A stretch of 64,000 nt of DNA from an uncultured Fibrobacter sp. (GCA_946405515.1 CAMJHM010000004.1:1-64000); one strand, 5' to 3'; numbered from the stretch's first letter, positions 37,693-46,641 are shown. Numbers and translations are program-made. The notes: generated from the letters alone by a model not told the origin.

Positions 37693-38643
37693 ATGCAAGG
37701 CGTCAACCAAAAAAAATGGGTACAAATGCTGTTTACGGCACTGAAAATTGCCGTTACAATCGGTGGAATCACCTACATTTTCATGAAAATCCCGTTTTTT
37801 GACGCAATTAGCCACTGGAAAGCCACTACACTCCCCTGGTTGCTCCTAATTTTATTCTTGACCGTCCTTCTTATGGCAATTCAAGCCAACCGCTGGCGGG
37901 GGCTCCTGCTCGAAAAAGGGGAAAAAGTCAAATTTCGGACATTTTACGCATATATTGCACTAGGATACTTTTTCAACAACCTTCTTCCTAGCGGTTTTGG
38001 AGGGGACGCCGTCAAAACAATCGCTTTTGGCCGTAAATTCGGGGACACGGCAAATTCTGTAGCCGCTATAGCCATCTCGCGAGTCATGGGGCTTCTCGCC
38101 ATGTTCCTTAGCTTTTTCATCGCGTTTCCCTTCGTGATGATACAATACAACATCCCCAAATCGTACACGATTACCGTAAGCATTATCGCAATTATCGCCA
38201 CGGGAATCATCTTCGGCGGCCTGTTTTCAGACAAGATAAAGATACCCGAAGTTGTTTCAAATAAGGTTCCATTCCTGCTCAAACTGCAACAAGCTTTTGC
38301 CATCTACAGGAAACACCCCAAGGCGTTCCTCCTATCGGGGTTAGATTCTATTTGGCTACAAATTGTCACCATCATCATCCACTATGCCTATTTCCGCGCA
38401 GTAGGAGTCGATGTAGACATCGCCGTCATTACGGTTTTCACCACCATCATGGTGACCTTTACCATGCTCCCCATTTCAATCAATGGAATTGGCATCCGCG
38501 AAAACGTGCAGGTAAGCCTTTACACTGGGTTGCTCGGCATCCCCGCCGACATCGTCCTCGCATCGACGTTGCTCAGCTACCTGCCCCTGCTGTTCCAAGC
38601 ATCGCAAGGCGCAGTGGTAATGGCAGTAGGAAGTAGACAGTAG
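37693..38643 (+). CDS. Lysylphosphatidylglycerol synthase TM-region/UPF0104 family membrane protein
   Basis: YIALGYFFNNLLPSGFGGDAVKTIAFGRKFG and a polytopic profile; start at MQGVNQKK. Confidence 0.85.
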   Translation: MQGVNQKKWVQMLFTALKIAVTIGGITYIFMKIPFFDAISHWKATTLPWLLLILFLTVLLMAIQANRWRGLLLEKGEKVKFRTFYAYIALGYFFNNLLPSGFGGDAVKTIAFGRKFGDTANSVAAIAISRVMGLLAMFLSFFIAFPFVMIQYNIPKSYTITVSIIAIIATGIIFGGLFSDKIKIPEVVSNKVPFLLKLQQAFAIYRKHPKAFLLSGLDSIWLQIVTIIIHYAYFRAVGVDVDIAVITVFTTIMVTFTMLPISINGIGIRENVQVSLYTGLLGIPADIVLASTLLSYLPLLFQASQGAVVMAVGSRQ

Positions 38644-38666
38644 GAAGTTACTGTCTACTTCCTACT
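38625..38666. repeat. Element E: perfect 18-bp inverted repeat AGTAGGAAGTAGACAGTA-GGAAGT-TACTGTCTACTTCCTACT
   Basis: Direct reading; left half phased as AGTAGGA AGTAGAC AGTAGGA; spans the stop codon of 37693..38643 and lies between convergent genes. Confidence 0.9.
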
Positions 38667-38674
38667 CACACTCT

Positions 38675-39706
38675 CTATCCCCAGACTTCTTCCTTGAGTT
38701 CGCGGCCCCACATGGCCTTGATAACGTCGTCCACATTCTTGCCCTCGAAGAGAAGCGCATGGACGGCATTCACGATAGGCATCTCGACACCGAGCTTGTC
38801 GGCAAGTGCCTTAGTGCTCTTGCAGGTGGGCACGCCTTCGGCCACCATCTTCATGCCAGCGAGAACTTGTTCAATGGTTTCACCCTTACCGATGTGTTCA
38901 CCCACATAGCGGTTACGGCTATGCTGCGAAAGACAGGTCACGATAAGGTCGCCCATACCGGCAAGGCCAGCAAACGTTTCGGCCTTGGCACCGAGCGCTT
39001 TGCCCAAACGGCACATTTCGGCCTGGCCGCGAGTCAAAATAGCGGCACGGGAATTATCGCCAATTTTGTACTTGCCGCTTGCCTCGAGGCCGTAGAGCAC
39101 GCCAGAAGCAATGGCAATCACGTTCTTCACAGAACCGCAGAGTTCCACGCCCACAATGTCGGTAGAACTGTAAACACGCAGGTAAGAGCAGCTCATCACC
39201 TTCTGCACGAATTTTGCAGATTCCTCGTTCACGCAGGCAGCAACAATGGCCGTGAGGATATGGCGGCTGACTTCTTCAGCATGCGACGGACCACTGAAAG
39301 CAACCATTTTGTCTTCGGTGAGCCACGGAACGTTCTCGAGCAGCACCTCGCTCATCAGCTGGTTCGTACCTTCGAGAATGCCCTTGGTCGCGCAGACCAC
39401 GATAGGTTCCTTGCCCTTGGCCGGGGTCCACTTGCCCAAATTCTTGGCGACACCGCCCATGAACTGGGACGGCACCACAATAAGCACCATGTCGCAGCCT
39501 TCAAGAGCCGCGTTCATGTCGGTCGTGTACTTGAAATCCGCCGGGAAAATCACGCCAGGGAGTTTGTCCTTGTACTGGTGTTCCGTCGAAAGCAGATCGA
39601 CTTCGGCCTGCGAGTTCGTCCAGAAGGAGACATCGCACTTATTCTCATAAACCACCTGACCAAGAGTCAGGCCCCATCCACCAGTTCCAAGTACAGTTAC
39701 TTTCAT
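38675..39706 (-). CDS. gpsA: Glycerol-3-phosphate dehydrogenase [NAD(P)+]
   Basis: VTVLGTGGWGLTLGQV, FSGPSHAEEVSR, ELCGSVKNVIAIASGVLYGL. Confidence 0.96.
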   Translation of the reverse strand: MKVTVLGTGGWGLTLGQVVYENKCDVSFWTNSQAEVDLLSTEHQYKDKLPGVIFPADFKYTTDMNAALEGCDMVLIVVPSQFMGGVAKNLGKWTPAKGKEPIVVCATKGILEGTNQLMSEVLLENVPWLTEDKMVAFSGPSHAEEVSRHILTAIVAACVNEESAKFVQKVMSCSYLRVYSSTDIVGVELCGSVKNVIAIASGVLYGLEASGKYKIGDNSRAAILTRGQAEMCRLGKALGAKAETFAGLAGMGDLIVTCLSQHSRNRYVGEHIGKGETIEQVLAGMKMVAEGVPTCKSTKALADKLGVEMPIVNAVHALLFEGKNVDDVIKAMWGRELKEEVWG

Positions 39707-39732
39707 TTTTATATCCTAATTATAAAACGTTA

Positions 39733-39849
39733 GACGAGAGACGAGAGACGAGAGACGAGAGACGAGAGAGAACACTTTGTATTATACGCGAAGCGTCATT
39801 TTTTCTCTTTCGTCTTTCGTCTGTAGGTGCGAAGCACCGTTCTTTCGTC
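39733..39849. repeat. Inverted heptamer-array element F: 5x GACGAGA (39733..39767), hairpin ACGC-GAA-GCGT, TTTCGTC x2, hairpin GGTGC-GAA-GCACC, TTTCGTC
   Basis: Direct reading of 7-nt phasing, inverted arms and two GNA-loop mini-hairpins. Confidence 0.9.
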
Positions 39850-39871
39850 TCATATCAACAATCTACAATAT

Positions 39872-40549
39872 TTACGCCTTCGGGGTTTTCCTTTTGCTGC
39901 CAAATCCATTCTCGGTGCCGTTCAAAAGGCGCTTGATGTTGGATTTGTGCTTCACAATCACGAAAACGGCCACAAGAAGGCACGTAATCCAAAGGCCTTC
40001 GTTAATCTTTTCCGGCGGGAACGGCATTTCAAAATAGCCGAGCGTCGAAATGACGGCAAGAGCTATACAAGCACCGATACTCCCGACAGAAACGTACTTC
40101 GTCGAGGCCGTCAGCACGACCCACACGCCAAAGCAAGTGAGGGCGGTGATTGGACAAAGCGCAAGGAACACGCCGAGTGCGGCAAGCACGCCCTTGCCAC
40201 CACGGAACCCGGCAAAGCACGTGAAGCTATGCCCGAGAATCACGAGAATGCCCGCCACCAGCGGAACCCAGTGCGAATAGTCTGCGCCACCGGCAGCCAC
40301 CTGCATTTCGCACAACTTCATGGCAATCCAAGGGCCCAGGAAACCCTTGACCAAATCCAAGAACACCACAGGAAGTGCCGGTTTCCAGCCCAACACGCGG
40401 AACGTATTGGTGAGCCCCGCATTCTTGGAGCCGTAGTCCCTAATGTCGAACGCGCGGCCTTTTGCGAGTTTTGCTATCCAGATCGCGCTGGGGATCGACC
40501 CCAGCAAGTACGCTATTGGAAGACTCAGTAAACTGTTCAAGTTCTTCAT
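39872..40549 (-). CDS. plsY: Glycerol-3-phosphate acyltransferase PlsY
   Basis: LLGSIPSAIWIAKL, DIRDYGSKNAGLTNTFRVLGWKPA, GHSFTCFAGFRGGKGV. Confidence 0.95.
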   Translation of the reverse strand: MKNLNSLLSLPIAYLLGSIPSAIWIAKLAKGRAFDIRDYGSKNAGLTNTFRVLGWKPALPVVFLDLVKGFLGPWIAMKLCEMQVAAGGADYSHWVPLVAGILVILGHSFTCFAGFRGGKGVLAALGVFLALCPITALTCFGVWVVLTASTKYVSVGSIGACIALAVISTLGYFEMPFPPEKINEGLWITCLLVAVFVIVKHKSNIKRLLNGTENGFGSKRKTPKA

Positions 40550-41882
40550 CCTTTCTGAGGGTTAACTTCTGGTCGAAATTCAAGCGCAGGGGCGCGCCCT
40601 GCAACTGGAATTCCTCATAAAACTTCTTGAGCAAGTAGCGCTTGTACGACTCGTCCACCAGTTCCGGGGTACGGGTCTCGATAGCGATGACAGGCGGTTC
40701 CACCATAATCTGGCAGGCGCGGGTCAGCGCGACCACACGGGCATTGTGGCTCGGGGGAGCCTTTTCCTGCAAGAAATTCGCAAAGCTTTCGGCAACGCGG
40801 TCGCGGCCCAGCACGCGACGGCAGTTGGCATAGACGGTCTGGATAGCCTGCACCACGCGGTTTACGCGCTGGCCTTCCTTGGCGCTAATCGAAATGATGG
40901 GCACGTATTCGAGCATCGGTTCGCGCTCGAGGAATTCCTTCACCATGTGATCGAAGGACTTGTCGTTCTTGTTCGGGAGGATGTCCCACTTGTTCAAGAC
41001 GACCACGAGTCCCTTGCCCGCCTTGCGGATTTCCGTGATAATGCGGTAATCCTGGATTTCCATGCCACGGGTGCAATCCACCATCAGCACGGACACATCG
41101 GAACGGCGGATACTTTCGAGCGTGCGCATGTTGCTGAACGTTTCCACTTCGTCTTCGACCTTGGCCTTCTTGCGGAGCCCGGCCGTATCGGTCACCACGA
41201 ACTTCTGCCCGTCCACCACGAAATTGCAATCGATGGAGTCGCGGGTCGTTCCAGGAATATCGGAAACCACAGCGCGTTCCTCGCGCATGAGGCAATTCAG
41301 CAGAGTGCTCTTGCCGGCATTCGGGCGGCCAAGGATGGCAAAACGGATGGGGCGTTCTTCGCGGCGTTCACCCAGCACGGGCGTCGGCAGCACGGCGATG
41401 ACCTCGTCCAAAAGGCTCAAGCAGGCATAGCCCGTCAGCGCACTGATTGTGCGGGGCTGACCAAAGCCGAGTTTGAGGAATTCATAGCTTTCCTGACGGT
41501 CGCGCTGGTTTTCACTCTTGTTCGCGACCAGGATGACCTTCTTGTCGAGCTTGCGGACAAGGCGGGCGAACTGCTGGTCGAGCTTGGTGATGCCCACGCG
41601 GACATCCACCATGAAAAGAACCAGGTCCGATTCGTTCACGGCATTAAAAATCTGCTTACGGACACTATCCGCAAGAACGTCGATGGAATCGTCCGGCAGG
41701 AATCCGCCGGTATCCACGACGACAAACTCATGGCCCTTGTAGTTCGCATTCTGGTAATGGCGGTCGCGGGTCACACCGTCGCGGTCGCTCACCACGGCGG
41801 CCCTGCGGCCAAGGATGCGGTTAAACAAGGAGGACTTCCCTACGTTCGGACGTCCAATAATGCAAACTACGGGTAATTTCAT
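40440..41882 (-). CDS. der: GTPase Der (EngA)
   Basis: Two G domains (IIGRPNVGKSSLFNR...; ILGRPNAGKSTLLN...), KH-like C-terminus; ATG at 41882. Confidence 0.97.
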   Translation of the reverse strand: MKLPVVCIIGRPNVGKSSLFNRILGRRAAVVSDRDGVTRDRHYQNANYKGHEFVVVDTGGFLPDDSIDVLADSVRKQIFNAVNESDLVLFMVDVRVGITKLDQQFARLVRKLDKKVILVANKSENQRDRQESYEFLKLGFGQPRTISALTGYACLSLLDEVIAVLPTPVLGERREERPIRFAILGRPNAGKSTLLNCLMREERAVVSDIPGTTRDSIDCNFVVDGQKFVVTDTAGLRKKAKVEDEVETFSNMRTLESIRRSDVSVLMVDCTRGMEIQDYRIITEIRKAGKGLVVVLNKWDILPNKNDKSFDHMVKEFLEREPMLEYVPIISISAKEGQRVNRVVQAIQTVYANCRRVLGRDRVAESFANFLQEKAPPSHNARVVALTRACQIMVEPPVIAIETRTPELVDESYKRYLLKKFYEEFQLQGAPLRLNFDQKLTLRKDEELEQFTESSNSVLAGVDPQRDLDSKTRKRPRVRH

Positions 41883-41888
41883 CACCCC

Positions 41889-41896
41889 CAAATATA
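41889..41896 (-). promoter_or_regulatory. TATATTTG box immediately upstream of der
   Basis: Exact TAnnTTTG, 6 nt before the ATG. Confidence 0.5.
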
Positions 41897-41902
41897 GAAA
41901 TT

Positions 41903-41958
41903 GTGGCTAGTGGTCAATGAATAGTGGTTAGTGGTTGGTGGTTAGTGGTTAGGGGTAT
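41903..41958. repeat. Heptamer array G: GTGGCTA GTGGTCA ATGAATA GTGGTTA GTGGTTG GTGGTTA GTGGTTA GGGGTAT
   Basis: Eight contiguous 7-nt units between divergent der and aroE. Confidence 0.88.
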
Positions 41959-41979
41959 CCTCTTCATTCAAGAATAATA

Positions 41980-41987
41980 TATCTTTG
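41980..41987 (+). promoter_or_regulatory. TATCTTTG box upstream of aroE
   Basis: TAnnTTTG match. Confidence 0.4.
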
Positions 41988-42041
41988 TAATGTATTTATT
42001 TAGAGTTTTTCCCCAGGTGGGAAAGACATAGTGAGGATATA

Positions 42042-42923
42042 TTGGCTTCCATAAACGGAAAGACTGAAACGCTTTGCATCTTCGGGCACCCGGTCGCTCA
42101 CAGCAAGTCCCCGCTCATGCATAACGCCCTGTTCAAGGAACTCGGCATCAATGCGGCTTATTTACCTTACGCCCCCGAACCAGAAAATTTCGCAGACGCC
42201 ATAAAAGGCTTCCGCGCCATGAAGTTTCGCGGTGCAAACGTCACCATACCATACAAGACTCAATTCATCGATACAGCGACGGGTGAACCGCGCCTCATCG
42301 ACGAACTCTCCCCGATTAGCCGCTTCACGAGCAGCGTGAACACGCTCTACTGGAAAGACGGCATTGTCGGCGGAACCCTTTGCGGAACGACAACCGACCC
42401 GTACGGCTGCATCAGGAATTTGGAAGAACACGGCGTAGACCCAAGCAACACGACCGTTGCCCTGCTCGGGAACGGCGGTGCCGCCAAAGCCATCGCCTAC
42501 ACACTCATAGAACAGCATAACAAGCTCACCATCGTCTGCCGCAGCAGGGAAAAAGGCGAAGCGCTAGCCAAGGGGCTTGGCGATGGAGTCCAGGTCGTCA
42601 CCTTCTCCGAATTTGCCGACGTGTCCGCCAACAACAAGATTATTATCAACGCAACTTCGGTGGGCATGAGCCCGAACGACAACGAAAGCCCGCTCCCGGC
42701 AGAATGCCTGCACAGCGATCAAGTGGTCTGCGACATCGTCTACACACCTCCGCGTACAAAACTTTTGCAAATGGCCGAGGCCAAAGGATGCAAGGTTGTC
42801 ACAGGCGAAGGGATGCTGGTCCACCAGGGCCTCGAAAGTTTCAAAAAGTGGTTTCCCGCAGAGACCGCAAACCAAACAACAAGTTTCCTCGTGAACATCA
42901 TGCGCAAGGGATTACAGGATTAA
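42042..42923 (+). CDS. aroE: Shikimate dehydrogenase
   Basis: CIFGHPVAHSKSPLMHNALFKELG, GANVTIPYK, LGNGGAAKAIAYTL; TTG start. Confidence 0.95.
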   Translation: MASINGKTETLCIFGHPVAHSKSPLMHNALFKELGINAAYLPYAPEPENFADAIKGFRAMKFRGANVTIPYKTQFIDTATGEPRLIDELSPISRFTSSVNTLYWKDGIVGGTLCGTTTDPYGCIRNLEEHGVDPSNTTVALLGNGGAAKAIAYTLIEQHNKLTIVCRSREKGEALAKGLGDGVQVVTFSEFADVSANNKIIINATSVGMSPNDNESPLPAECLHSDQVVCDIVYTPPRTKLLQMAEAKGCKVVTGEGMLVHQGLESFKKWFPAETANQTTSFLVNIMRKGLQD

Positions 42924-42924
42924 G

Positions 42925-44550
42925 ATGAAAAAGCATTTATTCTTCACCGGATTCATGGCCAGCGGCAAGAGCCGTACCGGCCGATCCCTGGCCGAACGTC
43001 TGGGTCGCCCGTTTATCGACACGGACAACGTCATTGTGGAACGCGCAGGAAAGTCCATCAACGAAATTTTTGAACAAGACGGCGAAGCGGCATTCCGCAA
43101 GCTGGAGCACGACGTTATCGCCGAGATTGTCGAAAGCAACAACCCGCACGTGATATCCCTCGGTGGCGGAGCGTTGACGCAACCCGAGAACCTCAAGATT
43201 ATCCGCGAAAACGGCACCATCATTCGCCTGTGGGCCAAACCCGAAGTCCTTTCGGAACGCATCGGCCGCAAGAACACGCGCCCGCTGCTCGCGAACCTGG
43301 GCGACGAGGAACGCCTTGCAAAAATCAAGGCTATGCTCAAAGAAAGGGAAAAGAACTACGCCTGTGCCGACTTCAGCGTCGAAAGTTCCAACGAAAGCAG
43401 CGAAGGGCTTGTCATCGAGCATATCCTGCACATGCTGCGCTTCTGGGAAAATCACGCACTGGATGTCTACCCCAGCGAAGGCGGGCGCTACCCCATCTTC
43501 ATCGGCAAGAACATCATCCCCGCGGCAGGCGCCATGCTGGAAGGCCTACACCTCGCAGACGAATACGAGTTCCTCATCTGCACGGACACTTCCATCGCGA
43601 AGGCCCAGCACCAGAAACTCGCCGAACTGCGCGGGCAAGCCAGACACTGCCCCATTTTCAAGTTCCAGGCCGGCGAACGCAACAAGACCTTGCACAACCT
43701 GAACCAATTGTTCAGCTTTATGCTGCACAGGGGTTACACGCGCAAGAGCTGCCTCCTGCAAATGAGCGGCGGCGTCGTGGGCGACATGGCCGGTTTCGGT
43801 GCCGCCACCTACCAGCGCGGCATTCCGTTCATCCAGTTCCCGACAACGCTCCTTTCGATGGTCGACAGTTCCGTGGGCGGTAAAGTCGCCGTGAACCACC
43901 CCGAAGGCAAGAACATGATCGGTGCGTTCTACCAGCCCAAAGCCGTTGTCTGCGATATCGCCGTCTTGAACACATTGCCCGAAAACGAATACCTGGCCGG
44001 CCTTGCCGAAATCGTCAAGTACGGCGTGATTTACGATGAAAAATTCTTCGCCTACATGGAAAATAACGTAAACCAGATAAAGGCTCACGATTTCGAGACG
44101 CTCAAGTACCTGATTTTCCGCAGTTGCCAAATCAAGGCAGAAGTCGTCGGCATCGACGAGAAGGAAAACGGGCTGAGAGCCATCTTGAATTACGGCCACA
44201 CCTTTGGCCATGCCATCGAAAAGCTGACCCATTACGAAAAGTTCAGCCACGGCATCGCCGTGAGCCTCGGCATGCGCGTCGCAGCAAGGGCCGCCGTATT
44301 GCTGGGCAAGCTGGATGGTGCCGCCGAAGCAAGGCAAAACGCCCTTTTGGACGCTCTTGGATTCCCGAAACAATTCGCAATCGATACCGAAGCCGCATGG
44401 GAAGCCATGTCCATCGATAAGAAAGCCTCCAAGGGCAAACGAGTTTATATTTTACCCACAAAAATTGGGACCGTCGAAAAGGTGGTCAACATCGACAAAG
44501 CGATTGTCGAAAAATCCTGGAAAGCAATCCAGGGGAGTTGCAGTGTATGA
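42925..44550 (+). CDS. Bifunctional shikimate kinase / 3-dehydroquinate synthase fusion
   Basis: N-terminal AroK (GFMASGKSRTGRSLAERLGRPFIDTD) fused to AroB (SGGVVGDMAGFGAATYQRGIPFIQFPTTLLSMVDSSVGGKVAVNHPEGKN). Confidence 0.95.
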   Translation: MKKHLFFTGFMASGKSRTGRSLAERLGRPFIDTDNVIVERAGKSINEIFEQDGEAAFRKLEHDVIAEIVESNNPHVISLGGGALTQPENLKIIRENGTIIRLWAKPEVLSERIGRKNTRPLLANLGDEERLAKIKAMLKEREKNYACADFSVESSNESSEGLVIEHILHMLRFWENHALDVYPSEGGRYPIFIGKNIIPAAGAMLEGLHLADEYEFLICTDTSIAKAQHQKLAELRGQARHCPIFKFQAGERNKTLHNLNQLFSFMLHRGYTRKSCLLQMSGGVVGDMAGFGAATYQRGIPFIQFPTTLLSMVDSSVGGKVAVNHPEGKNMIGAFYQPKAVVCDIAVLNTLPENEYLAGLAEIVKYGVIYDEKFFAYMENNVNQIKAHDFETLKYLIFRSCQIKAEVVGIDEKENGLRAILNYGHTFGHAIEKLTHYEKFSHGIAVSLGMRVAARAAVLLGKLDGAAEARQNALLDALGFPKQFAIDTEAAWEAMSIDKKASKGKRVYILPTKIGTVEKVVNIDKAIVEKSWKAIQGSCSV

Positions 44551-45527
44551 GTATTTTAGTCACAGGCGGAACAGGAGCCCTCGGCTTCCACATATTGTCC
44601 AGCCTAAACGGAACATGCGAACTTTTTAGCTTTAGCGACGAACAGCCGCAACCTTGGCAAAAAGTCGACGGAGTGGAATACCTTACGGGCAATCTACTCA
44701 ACTTCAAAGAAGTTCTCGAGATGATGCAGGCAGTACAGCCCACGCACATCTACCATCTGGCAAGCCAGTCCTCGGTAGGGCTCAGCTACAAGAAGCCTTA
44801 CGAAACATTAAACATCAACCTGCTCGGCACGCAGACACTTCTGGAAGCGGCTCGCCAAATCGTCCCCAGAGCAAAAATCATGCTCTTGAGCAGTAGCGAA
44901 ATTTATGGCCGGACAGAGCAGCAGTTAACTTATCTGCACAAAGAGACCGACCTTCCCAACCCGCTTACGCCTTATGCGACATCCAAGGCCTGCATGGAAC
45001 TGCTCGGGAACCAGTTCCGCAACGCCCACGGGCTCCACATCGTATTTGTGCGTCCGTTCCACTTCACAGGGCCGCACCACAGCCGCCGATTCGCCATTCC
45101 CTCCATCACCTACCAGCTCGTAAAAATCAAGTATTACGGTTCCGAGCCCGTGGTGTACAGCGGAAGCCTCGACATCAGCCGCGACGTGGTAGACGTGCGC
45201 GACGTGGCCCGCGGAATGATCCAAATTTTGGACACCGCCCCCTCCGGAGAAGTGTACAACATTTGCTGCGGGAAGGCATACACCTTCCGCGAACTCGTCG
45301 AAATGCTGGTGGACATCGCCGGTGTCAGCGTCGATTTCCGGTTCGACCCAATTTTTGAGCGCACAAACGATATCCCGCTCTTAATTGGCGACCCGACAAA
45401 GATTTCGAGCATCGGTTGGAAGCCCATGATTACCATAGAGGACAGCCTGACCGACCTATTTAACGAGATGGTGGTCCGCCGCCGTACAGAGCTCAAAATG
45501 GGCTACGGCAAAGACCTTCGCCTCTAA
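44547..45527 (+). CDS. NAD-dependent epimerase/dehydratase, GDP-mannose 4,6-dehydratase-like
   Basis: MSILVTGGTGALGFHIL, SSSEIYG, YATSKACMELL; 4-nt ATGA overlap with the previous gene. Confidence 0.9.
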   Translation: MSILVTGGTGALGFHILSSLNGTCELFSFSDEQPQPWQKVDGVEYLTGNLLNFKEVLEMMQAVQPTHIYHLASQSSVGLSYKKPYETLNINLLGTQTLLEAARQIVPRAKIMLLSSSEIYGRTEQQLTYLHKETDLPNPLTPYATSKACMELLGNQFRNAHGLHIVFVRPFHFTGPHHSRRFAIPSITYQLVKIKYYGSEPVVYSGSLDISRDVVDVRDVARGMIQILDTAPSGEVYNICCGKAYTFRELVEMLVDIAGVSVDFRFDPIFERTNDIPLLIGDPTKISSIGWKPMITIEDSLTDLFNEMVVRRRTELKMGYGKDLRL

Positions 45528-45546
45528 AAAAACGATAAATAACAAT

Positions 45547-45587
45547 GTGAGCGGATAAACGGAATGTTTTTATCCGCTCACTTTTTT
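45547..45587 (+). terminator. Rho-independent terminator
   Basis: GTGAGCGGATAAA...TTTATCCGCTCAC then TTTTTT. Confidence 0.9.
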
Positions 45588-45600
45588 ATTTTTATAGTTG

Positions 45601-46641
45601 ATGAGGTTTTTTGGAAAGAGGATTTCGCTGTTCCTGGCTATTGTATTTGCCCAGGCATGTTTTGCCGTGGACATTACCGCCCCTGCAGGGCAATCCAGGC
45701 CGACCTCTACCGACGATTTCATGCCCCACCCCACCCTGACCGAAGATTTCAACGAAACATGGTCTTACCAGTTCGTCTTTGACAACGGAACCCGCGCTTT
45801 CGTCAATTACACACTCATGGTCGTCCCCGGCTCCGGGAGAAAAATCGGTTGCGACATGACCTTCTGGAATTTCAAGGGAAAAACCTACACCATCGGCAGG
45901 CAGTACCCCCCCGAAAGGCTCAAAGCGAACAAAGCCGCATCCACTCTTGACATCAAAGGCGAATACCTGATGCAGAACAAACCGGGCAAAGGTCACCGAG
46001 TCCTCTTCAGTGCCGACAAGAACGGCAAATACCTGCTCGATGTCACTTTCGAATCCGCAGAACCCGGCATGGTTATCGGGGATGGAATCTGGAAAATCGG
46101 CAAAGAGCGATTCGGGCAGTATGTTCACATCCCCTACGGGCGCTTTTCTGGCAAGATAGCCTACAACGAAGACACTCTGAACGTAAAAGGCTACGCCTAC
46201 ATGGACCAGACCTGGCAAACGGTACAGGCCACCAAAATTGTAAAGCGCACAATCAATTTCAACCCGACTACCGCCACGCCGTTGTATGCCGGCCGCATCA
46301 ACATCACGCCCGATGGCAAATTGTTTGGGTATGCCGTCCATAAAGACGGAGGCAAGGCCACAACATTGACCGCGAAATCGATTACCGATGGCGGAAAAGA
46401 ATACAACGGTGAAAAATTCCCTACAGGGAATATCCAATTTTCATGGAACGAAAGCGCGGAAACCTTCGGATTCCCCGCAACCAAGACTTACCAAAAAGCA
46501 AGTATCCTCGACAAAGTCGAGGGTTGGCTCGCCAAGAAGGCATTCAAGATTGCCGCAGGCGAAATTCTGTTCTATCGTGGCAAAAGCACAGCGACTAACG
46601 GCAAAACCGTTGACTGGTGCGTAACGGGAGGTAAAGACTAA
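45601..46641 (+). CDS. Exported protein, possibly CrtC/AttH/Svf1-type lipocalin-like
   Basis: Signal peptide FLAIVFAQACFA; GKIAYNEDTLNVKGYAYMDQTWQ resembles the G.GY.D..W motif of that superfamily (by eye). Confidence 0.6.
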   Translation: MRFFGKRISLFLAIVFAQACFAVDITAPAGQSRPTSTDDFMPHPTLTEDFNETWSYQFVFDNGTRAFVNYTLMVVPGSGRKIGCDMTFWNFKGKTYTIGRQYPPERLKANKAASTLDIKGEYLMQNKPGKGHRVLFSADKNGKYLLDVTFESAEPGMVIGDGIWKIGKERFGQYVHIPYGRFSGKIAYNEDTLNVKGYAYMDQTWQTVQATKIVKRTINFNPTTATPLYAGRINITPDGKLFGYAVHKDGGKATTLTAKSITDGGKEYNGEKFPTGNIQFSWNESAETFGFPATKTYQKASILDKVEGWLAKKAFKIAAGEILFYRGKSTATNGKTVDWCVTGGKD

